Positions 13,369 through 18,512 of a stretch of DNA of 18,512 bases are shown one piece after another. The first letter of the stretch is position 1. Every line of letters starts with the position of its first letter. The stretch covers positions 1 to 18,512 of the forward strand of contig CAMPGL010000024.1 in NCBI GenBank assembly GCA_946885435.1, in the 5' to 3' direction. A model generated the notes under the pieces. The model ran no database searches. It was given only the letters and a program-made list of their open reading frames with translations, and was not told the origin of the DNA. Both the position numbers and the translations under genes were made by a program. The DNA is from an uncultured Brevundimonas sp. (GTDB taxonomy: Bacteria; Pseudomonadota; Alphaproteobacteria; Caulobacterales; Caulobacteraceae).

Positions 13369-15018
13369 CTGGCTGGCCGTCCGGTCGCGCACAGGACGGA
13401 ACTCCGTGCCCTCGTTCCAGGTCGGCCAGGCACGCGAGTTGGCGATCTCCAGACCGATTCCGTAGAGCAGCATGATGTCCTGGGCCATGCCGTTCAGGTT
13501 CCAGTCGGCGCGCCACTCGTCGTCCGCCTGGTGATAGCGGTTGGCGCGGTAGTCGTCCTCGGCGGCCACCACCGCGGCCCGGCCGCCGTCGACCAGGGCG
13601 GTGCCCCCGTCGGCGTACAGCATCGGCACGCCCTGCTTGGCCAGCGGGAAGTGGTCGGAGCGGAAGTAGTAGCCGGCCTCCGGCGAGGAGTCGGGCGAGA
13701 CGGTCCGGTTCTGCATCGCCGCGTGGCGCGCCAGGTTATCCTCCAGCGAGGAATAACCCGAGCCGGTCACGCTGACGTCCACCATCGGGCCGATCACGTT
13801 CATCCCGTCGATGTTGAAGCCGGCGACCGTGGTGGCCAGCGGATAGACCGGATTGGCGGCGTAGAATTCGGAGCCCAGCAGGCCGCTTTCCTCGGCGGTG
13901 AAGCCGATCAGGACGATCGAGCGCTCCGGCCGCGGGCCCGAGGCGAACAGGCGGGCCATTTCGATCAGGGCCGTGGTGCCCGTCGCATTGTCCACCGCGC
14001 CGTTGAAGATGGCGTCGCCGTTGGCGTCGGCCTCGCCGATGCCGATGTGATCCCAGTGGGCGGTGTAGAGGATGGTCTCTTCCGGATGTGTTGTGCCCGG
14101 GAGGCGGCCGATGATGTTGTTCGTCTCGATGGTCGAGGACGCCAGGTCGTAGCTGAAGTCGGCGGTCGCGCCGGGCAGGGTGACGGCGTCGAACTCGCGG
14201 GTGCGGGCCTGGGCCTTCAGCGTATCGAAGTCGAGGCCGGCGCGGCGGAACAGTTCCACGGCGGTGTCGCGGGTGATCCACGATTCCACGGCGGTGCGCT
14301 CGGCCGCCGGGTTCTGGCGCACGATGTCGAACTGCGGGCCGGTCCAGCTGTTGCGGACGGTGTTCCAGCCGTAGGAGGCCGGCGCGTCCTCGTGCACGAT
14401 GATGACGCCGGCGGCGCCCTGGCGGGCGGCTTCCTCGTACTTGTAGGTCCAGCGGCCGTAGTAGGTCATGGCCCGGCCGTTGAAGGTGTTCAGCGACGGG
14501 TCCTCGAAGTCCGCGTCATTGATCAGGACCACGGCGATCTTGCCGCGCATGTCCAGGCCCTCGTAGTCGTTCCAGCCGCGCTCCGGCGCGTTGATGCCGT
14601 AGCCGACGAAGACCAGCGGGGCGTCCTCGATGTTCACCCGGCCGGACGCCGGCAGGCGGGTGGAGATGACGACGTTCTCGCCCTGACGCAGCTCATGACT
14701 CCAGCCGCCCACGCTCAGGCCGCCGGACGCTTCCGAAACCTCGAAGCGGCGCAGGGTCACGGGCTGGACCCACTGCCCATTCGGACCGCCGGGCTCGAAG
14801 CCGGCCTCGGCCCACTGACGGGTGACGTAGTCGATGGTCATCTGCTCGCCCGGGGTCGCGATGCCGCGGCCTCCGAACTCGTCCGAGGACAGGATGCGGA
14901 TGTGCTCGGACAGGTCGGCCGTGTCGGTCGGCGTCACCGAGGACCCGACACCCGAAGGCGGGGTCGCGCAGGCGACGAGCGAGAGGGCCGCCGTGGCGGC
15001 CAGGAGCGAACGGATCAT
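13360..15018 (-). CDS. M28 family metallopeptidase, lipoprotein
   Basis: This 552-residue paralogue of the next gene downstream is anchored by a lipid: the lipobox LSLVAC gives C17. Domain order is LSEHIRILSSDEFGGRG, a PA-like insert (about 125-265), and the M28 core with HWDH (321-324), D343 in VDNATGT, E376/E377 in TAEESGLLG, D404 in NIDGMN and H456 in RSDHFP. It is therefore predicted to be an active di-zinc aminopeptidase at the periplasmic membrane face. The ATG at 15018 has a near-ideal GAGGAGG eight bases upstream (15033-15027). It is the first gene of the minus-strand series and lies 70 bp downstream of rnd on the same strand. A weak promoter-like pair, GTGACTC and GCTAGGGT, is in that gap. 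Substrate unknown. Confidence 0.93.
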   Translation of the reverse strand: MIRSLLAATAALSLVACATPPSGVGSSVTPTDTADLSEHIRILSSDEFGGRGIATPGEQMTIDYVTRQWAEAGFEPGGPNGQWVQPVTLRRFEVSEASGGLSVGGWSHELRQGENVVISTRLPASGRVNIEDAPLVFVGYGINAPERGWNDYEGLDMRGKIAVVLINDADFEDPSLNTFNGRAMTYYGRWTYKYEEAARQGAAGVIIVHEDAPASYGWNTVRNSWTGPQFDIVRQNPAAERTAVESWITRDTAVELFRRAGLDFDTLKAQARTREFDAVTLPGATADFSYDLASSTIETNNIIGRLPGTTHPEETILYTAHWDHIGIGEADANGDAIFNGAVDNATGTTALIEMARLFASGPRPERSIVLIGFTAEESGLLGSEFYAANPVYPLATTVAGFNIDGMNVIGPMVDVSVTGSGYSSLEDNLARHAAMQNRTVSPDSSPEAGYYFRSDHFPLAKQGVPMLYADGGTALVDGGRAAVVAAEDDYRANRYHQADDEWRADWNLNGMAQDIMLLYGIGLEIANSRAWPTWNEGTEFRPVRDRTASQRQ

Positions 15019-15026
15019 ACGGACAG

Positions 15027-15033
15027 CCTCCTC
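15027..15033 (-). promoter_or_regulatory. Strong ribosome binding site GAGGAGG of the M28 lipoprotein gene
   Basis: GAGGAGG is seen on the minus strand eight bases before the ATG at 15018. It is the best Shine-Dalgarno in the window and contrasts with the hairpin-embedded one of the paralogue downstream. Confidence 0.75.
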
Positions 15034-15088
15034 AAACTGTAACGGCCGCGGACCCTAGCGGCGACGTTTCAGCGAGTCACGCGCCGCC

Positions 15089-16237
15089 CTATTCGATCTC
15101 GACGACCTCGACCTTGGCGCCCGACAACACCAGGGCGATCTCGCCGCGCTTGAGCTTCAGGGCGTCCTCGCCGAACAGATCGCGCCGCCAGCCGCTGAGC
15201 GCCGGAACCTCGGCCTTGTCGCTGATCGCGATCTGCTCAAGGTCGGCGGCCGAGGCCACCAGCTTGGGCGCCACGCCCCGATTCTCGCACTTGGCCTTCA
15301 AAAGGACCTTCAGCAGTTCGACCACCGAGGCCGGCGCCGGCTGCCGCGATTGGGGCCGCGCGACATCGGGCGCATGCGCCTCGGGGTCACCCAGCACCTG
15401 GGTCAGGGAGGCGATCAGATCCTGGCCCATGCGCGAGGCGCCGAAGCCCTTCGGCACCGACCGCAGGCGGTTGAAGGCCTCGGCGTCAGTCGGGGCCTGG
15501 GTGGCGACCTCGTCGATGGCGTCGTCCTTGAGGATGCGGCCGCGCGGCTGATCCCGCTCCTGAGCCGTGCGCTCGCGCCATTCGGCCACGGCCTTGAAGG
15601 CGGCCAGATACTTGGCCGAGAATCGCTTGGGCTTCAGCCGCTTCCAGGCGTTTTCCGGCGTGACGTCATAGAGCATCGGGTCCGTCAGGCCCGCCATTTC
15701 CTGCGCCACCCACTCCAGCCGGCCTTCCTTCTCCAGCCGGTCGCGCAGCTTGGGATAGAGCTTGGCCAGATGCGTCACGTCGGCCAGCGCATAGTCGTAC
15801 TGCGCCGTGGTCAGCGGCCGGCGGGCCCAGTCGGTGAAGCGGCTCCCCTTGTCGACCTCCTTGCGCAGCATCTGCCGGACGAGCGAATCATAGGCGACCT
15901 GCTCGCCGAAGCCCGCGGCCATGCCCGCCACCTGGGTGTCGAACAGCGGCACAGGCATGGCGCCCAGCCGATTGAAGATCTCCACATCCTGGCGGGCCGC
16001 GTGGAAGACCTTGGTGATCTTCGGATCACGCAGGAGATCGAGGAAGGGCGCGAGGTCCAGGCCGTCCGCCAGCGGATCGATCACCGCCTCGTGCTCCGGC
16101 GTCGCCGCCTGGATCAGGCACAGCTTGGGCCAGTAGGTCGTCTCGCGCATGAACTCGGTGTCCACGGCGATAAAGGGGGCGGAGGCGACGGCGGCGCAGA
16201 ACGCGGCCAGCGCGTCATTGGTCGTGATCGGATTCAT
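15089..16237 (-). CDS. rnd: Ribonuclease D
   Basis: This 382-residue 3'-5' exoribonuclease trims tRNA and other structured RNA 3' ends (E. coli RNase D is 375). The DEDDy catalytic set is complete: D26 and E28 in VDTEFMRE, D84 in HAARQDVEIF, and Y149 with D153 in QYDYALADVTHL. An HRDC domain follows (about 205-285, with WRERTAQERDQPRGRILKDDAI), then a C-terminal helical extension. The ATG at 16237 starts MNPITTNDAL. The ORF is open much further upstream (to 17203), but that part is antisense to purM. No Shine-Dalgarno precedes the ATG. A GCTATAGC -10-like box ends seven bases upstream, which suggests a leaderless transcript. It is divergent from purM. Confidence 0.95.
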   Translation of the reverse strand: MNPITTNDALAAFCAAVASAPFIAVDTEFMRETTYWPKLCLIQAATPEHEAVIDPLADGLDLAPFLDLLRDPKITKVFHAARQDVEIFNRLGAMPVPLFDTQVAGMAAGFGEQVAYDSLVRQMLRKEVDKGSRFTDWARRPLTTAQYDYALADVTHLAKLYPKLRDRLEKEGRLEWVAQEMAGLTDPMLYDVTPENAWKRLKPKRFSAKYLAAFKAVAEWRERTAQERDQPRGRILKDDAIDEVATQAPTDAEAFNRLRSVPKGFGASRMGQDLIASLTQVLGDPEAHAPDVARPQSRQPAPASVVELLKVLLKAKCENRGVAPKLVASAADLEQIAISDKAEVPALSGWRRDLFGEDALKLKRGEIALVLSGAKVEVVEIE

Positions 16238-16243
16238 GGGGTA

Positions 16244-16251
16244 GCTATAGC
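16244..16251. promoter_or_regulatory. Palindromic -10 element GCTATAGC between rnd and purM
   Basis: GCTATAGC matches the Caulobacter -10 consensus GCTANAWC at seven of eight positions. Being its own reverse complement, it reads the same on both strands of the 75-bp divergent gap. For rnd, TTGCCAC lies 16 bp upstream of it, slightly beyond the usual 10-14 bp spacing. For purM no good -35 is visible. Confidence 0.4.
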
Positions 16252-16312
16252 CTCGCCCGCCCTCGCCGTGGCAAGAGCGCGGCGCTGATTTGCCGCCAGA
16301 CGGACAGAAACC

Positions 16313-17338
16313 ATGACGGACCGGCCCAATGGCCTCACCTACGCCGACGCCGGCGTGGACATCGACGCAGGCGAAGCGCTCGTCGAGGCCATCAAGCCGC
16401 TGGCCAAGGCGACTCGCCGTCCCGGCGCGGAAGCGTCGCTGGGTGGGTTCGGGGCCCTCTTCGATCCCAAGGCCGCCGGCTACGCCGATCCCCTGCTGGT
16501 CACGACCACGGACGGCGTGGGCACCAAGCTTAAGATCGCCATCGAGACGGGTCGCCACGACCACGTCGGCATCGACCTGGTCGCCATGTGCGTCAACGAC
16601 CTGCTGGCCCAGGGCGCCGAGCCCCTGATGTTCCTGGACTATTTCGCCACCGGCAAGCTTGAGATCGAGGTCGCGCGCCGCGTGGTCGCCGGGATCGCCG
16701 AGGGTTGCAAGCTGGCCGGCTGCGCGCTGGTCGGCGGCGAGACGGCCGAGATGCCGGGTATGTACGGCGACGGAGAGTACGACCTGGCGGGCTTTTCCGT
16801 CGGCGCGGTCGAGCGCGGACAGGTCCTGCCCCGCCTGGACGACCAGGAGGCCGGCGACGTGATCATCGGCCTGGCCTCCACCGGCCCGCATTCCAATGGC
16901 TATTCGTTGATCCGCCGCATCGTGGAGCGGTCGGGCTTGGGCTGGGGCGACGACGCCCCCTTCGACACCAGCCGGACCCTGGCCCAGGCGCTGATGGAGC
17001 CGACCCGAATCTACATCAAGTCGGTCTTGCCCCTCATGAAGGCCGGACGGATCAAGGGCGGCGCGCACATCACCGGGGGCGGCCTGATCGAGAACCCGCA
17101 GCGCGGCGTGGCCGACGGCCTCAAGCCGGTCTTCGACTGGAACGCGATGGCGATGCCGCCGCTGTTCGCCTGGCTGCAAGAAGTCGGCGGCGTGGCCGAG
17201 CACGAGATGCGCCGCACCTTCAACTGCGGCGTCGGCTTCGTCCTCTATGTGGCTGAGGAAGGTGCGAATTCTGTCGTCGCGGAGCTGAACGCCGCGGGCG
17301 AAACCGCCTTCGCCTGCGGAACCCTCCAGTCCGCATGA
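16313..17338 (+). CDS. purM: Phosphoribosylformylglycinamidine cyclo-ligase (AIR synthetase)
   Basis: This 341-residue cytosolic enzyme closes the imidazole ring of FGAM to AIR using ATP, step five of de novo purine synthesis. Family marks are [15 protein letters not shown] at the N-terminus, [16 protein letters not shown] (about 61-76), [22 protein letters not shown], the [11 protein letters not shown] loop, [16 protein letters not shown] and [15 protein letters not shown]. Length is standard and no key region is missing. The ATG at 16313 has only a weak Shine-Dalgarno. Its stop overlaps the purN start in ATGA, so PurM and PurN are made by coupled translation. It is divergent from rnd. Confidence 0.98.
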   Translation: MTDRPNGLTYADAGVDIDAGEALVEAIKPLAKATRRPGAEASLGGFGALFDPKAAGYADPLLVTTTDGVGTKLKIAIETGRHDHVGIDLVAMCVNDLLAQGAEPLMFLDYFATGKLEIEVARRVVAGIAEGCKLAGCALVGGETAEMPGMYGDGEYDLAGFSVGAVERGQVLPRLDDQEAGDVIIGLASTGPHSNGYSLIRRIVERSGLGWGDDAPFDTSRTLAQALMEPTRIYIKSVLPLMKAGRIKGGAHITGGGLIENPQRGVADGLKPVFDWNAMAMPPLFAWLQEVGGVAEHEMRRTFNCGVGFVLYVAEEGANSVVAELNAAGETAFACGTLQSA

Positions 17339-17907
17339 AATCCCGGGTCGGCGTCCTGATTTCCGGCGGCGGCTCCAACATGGCCGCCCTGATCGCGGCG
17401 GCGCAGGACCCAGCCTATCCGGCGGAGATCGCCTGCGTGATCTCGAACAATCCGGATGCGGGCGGCCTGGCCAAGGCGCGGGCGGCGGGCGTCGAGGCCA
17501 TCGCCATCGACCACCGCCCCTTCGGCAAGGACCGCGAGGCGCATGAGCGCGCCGTGGACGCCGAACTGCGCGCGCGCAACGTCGAATGGGTGGCCCTGGC
17601 CGGCTACATGCGGCTGCTGACGCCGTGGTTCGTCCGCGCCTGGCAGGGCCGGATGCTGAACATCCATCCCAGCCTGCTGCCGCTCTACCCGGGGCTGCAC
17701 ACGCATCAGCGCGCCATCGACGCCGGTGACGCGGAGGCCGGGTGCACCGTTCACCTTGTCATCGACGAGGTCGACGCGGGCCCGATCCTTGGCCAGGCGC
17801 GGGTGCCGGTCGTCCAGGGCGACACGCCTGAGACCCTGGCGGCGCGTGTTCTGGAAGCGGAGCACCGGCTCTATCCGGCCGCCCTCGCGACCGCGATCCG
17901 AGGCTGA
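17335..17907 (+). CDS. purN: Phosphoribosylglycinamide formyltransferase (10-formyl-THF dependent)
   Basis: This 190-residue GAR transformylase adds the formyl group from 10-formyltetrahydrofolate to GAR, step three of purine synthesis. The phosphate loop SGGGSNM is at residues 10-16, and the catalytic triad is N109 and H111 in [10 protein letters not shown] with D147 in [10 protein letters not shown]. The folate-site stretch [15 protein letters not shown] is intact. The ATG start lies within the purM stop (ATGA, 17335-17338), the standard purMN arrangement. It depends on folate, whose synthesis gene folK is also in this window but in a separate transcript. No convincing terminator follows: a GGCC-TCC-GGCC-TTT element at 18024-18037 is too weak to rely on. 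Confidence 0.98.
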   Translation: MKSRVGVLISGGGSNMAALIAAAQDPAYPAEIACVISNNPDAGGLAKARAAGVEAIAIDHRPFGKDREAHERAVDAELRARNVEWVALAGYMRLLTPWFVRAWQGRMLNIHPSLLPLYPGLHTHQRAIDAGDAEAGCTVHLVIDEVDAGPILGQARVPVVQGDTPETLAARVLEAEHRLYPAALATAIRG

Positions 17908-18101
17908 GCGGACTTCAAGCCCGGGCGAACCCCCGCGTTTCCGGCAACAATACCGCAAGATTTCCGTCGCTTGCGCAAAGGCGGTGGTTGTTTTCGCACG
18001 TCGCCGCACACCGCCCTACTATCGGCCTCCGGCCTTTCACATCGAAGATGTCGCGAATCCTCGGACGGCTTGGCTGTCGCTCTGTCGCTGTGTCGCCCAC
18101 G
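17908..18101. other. Intergenic region between purN and ndk terminator
   Basis: I see no convincing gene or RNA here. Short ORFs on both strands (17915-18100 and 17971-18180) have no start signals and non-protein-like composition. A 4-bp GGCC stem with TTT at 18024-18037 might weakly terminate purMN. This is the longest non-coding stretch in the window. Confidence 0.5.
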
Positions 18102-18131
18102 AAAAAGGCCCCCGGGTCGCCCCGGAGGCCT
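18102..18131 (-). terminator. Intrinsic terminator of ndk
   Basis: On the minus strand AGGCCTCCGGG (18131-18121), tetraloop GCGA and CCCGGGGGCCT (18116-18106) form an 11-bp stem with a single G-T wobble, running directly into TTTTT (18106-18102). It starts 23 bases after the ndk TAA. The GNRA loop, GC-rich stem and U-tract make it a textbook Rho-independent terminator. Confidence 0.92.
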
Positions 18132-18154
18132 CGATCTTCGCCGTCACGCCGGCC

Positions 18155-18512
18155 TTAGCCGACGATCTGGTCGTCCGTGAAGAACTGGGCGATCTCGATC
18201 TTGGCGTTGTCGGCCGAGTCCGAGCCGTGCACCGAGTTCTCGCCGACGTTGCGGGCGTAGAGCTTGCGGATGGTGCCTTCGGCGGCCTGTTCCGGGTTGG
18301 TGGCGCCCATGACTTCGCGGTAGCGGGCCACGGCGTTGTCGCCTTCGAGGACCTGCACGACCACCGGGCCCGAGGTCATGAAGTCCACCAGCTCGCCGAA
18401 GAACGGGCGCTCCTTGTGGATTTCATAGAACTTCTCGGCCTGTTCGCGGGTCATCTTGATGCGGCGCTGGGCGACGATGCGCAGGCCGGCGTCCTCGATC
18501 ACGGCGTTGACC
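18155..18512 (-). CDS. ndk: Nucleoside diphosphate kinase, 5' end outside window
   Basis: This is the last 118 codons of NDK, which moves the gamma phosphate between NTPs and NDPs through a phosphohistidine. The visible part starts in the first helix ([20 protein letters not shown]). It continues with [30 protein letters not shown], the nucleotide site [20 protein letters not shown], and the active-site motif NSVHGSDS with the catalytic His. The N-terminal 'SIIKPD' strand is off the edge. The family is about 140 residues, so roughly 20 residues are missing. It ends with TAA 18157-18155, followed by a strong terminator. It converges on purMN across 247 bp, the only roomy convergent junction in the window. 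Confidence 0.97.
   Translation of the reverse strand, partial: VNAVIEDAGLRIVAQRRIKMTREQAEKFYEIHKERPFFGELVDFMTSGPVVVQVLEGDNAVARYREVMGATNPEQAAEGTIRKLYARNVGENSVHGSDSADNAKIEIAQFFTDDQIVG

Noticed and set aside
13287..13433. 49-residue extension of the second M28 peptidase
   Set aside because: It would overlap the preceding gene and bury the signal peptide. The ATG at 13286 has a strong Shine-Dalgarno.
13531..15042. 503-codon open frame on the plus strand opposite the M28 lipoprotein gene
   Set aside because: It is a codon-bias shadow of a confident gene. Composition is His/Gly/Val/Arg-rich, and there is no start signal or domain.
16238..17203. RNase D reading frame open 322 codons further upstream, giving an apparent 704-residue fusion
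   Set aside because: The extension is exactly antisense to purM and has no domain. RNase D begins at its normal N-terminus at the ATG at 16237.
18024..18037. GGCC-TCC-GGCC-TTT as terminator for purMN
   Set aside because: There are only four base pairs and three T residues, too weak compared with the ndk terminator nearby.
17915..18180. Short open frames in the purN-ndk gap on both strands
   Set aside because: There is no ribosome binding site, no recognisable sequence, and one runs through the ndk terminator and stop.

Overview
The window is GC-rich chromosomal DNA from an alphaproteobacterium, most likely a member of the Caulobacteraceae (Caulobacter, Brevundimonas or Phenylobacterium type). 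The reasons are the gene repertoire (a DUF4169 protein, a small RHH_4 protein, a COQ4-family protein, a LabA-type NYN protein coupled to a type-5 uracil-DNA glycosylase, many small lipoproteins) and several upstream elements resembling the Caulobacter housekeeping promoter (TTGaCgS, 10-14 bp, GCTANAWC). The genus is inference. I see no tRNA, rRNA, CRISPR array, insertion sequence, prophage or foreign-looking island. The DNA is almost entirely coding, and no gap exceeds 300 bp.

Layout. 1-2522: the end of fumC, then a SAM methyltransferase and a DUF2171 protein on the minus strand, a DUF4169 protein on the plus strand and an EamA/DMT exporter on the minus strand. 2611-4649: a coq4-like gene divergent from a small ribbon-helix-helix gene, then a SIMPL-domain protein and a tiny membrane protein. 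4792-8857: a UvrD/PcrA-type helicase, folK, and an overlapping NYN ribonuclease-like gene plus uracil-DNA glycosylase. 8918-10805: a 61-residue exported or membrane peptide, a PCu(A)C copper-chaperone lipoprotein and ychF. 10812-15018 (minus strand): two tandem M28 metallopeptidase paralogues, a Rid-family gene coupled to the second by a GTGA overlap, and a cysteine-containing lipoprotein. 15089-17907: rnd (RNase D) divergent from the coupled purM-purN pair. 18155-18512: the 3' part of ndk with a clear intrinsic terminator.

How the genes work together. purM and purN encode neighbouring enzymes of de novo purine synthesis, and ndk acts later in nucleotide metabolism. uvrD and the glycosylase are DNA-repair genes. 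The least ordinary part is the minus-strand cassette at 10812-15018. The two M28 paralogues keep all metal ligands but differ in export signal: one is a lipoprotein and the other has an ordinary signal peptide. The Rid protein carries Leu where RidA imine deaminases carry their catalytic Arg. A separate theme is compact punctuation. Five of six convergent gene pairs are separated by 12 bp or less or overlap, several stop codons lie inside short inverted repeats, and two ribosome-binding sites lie inside predicted hairpins.
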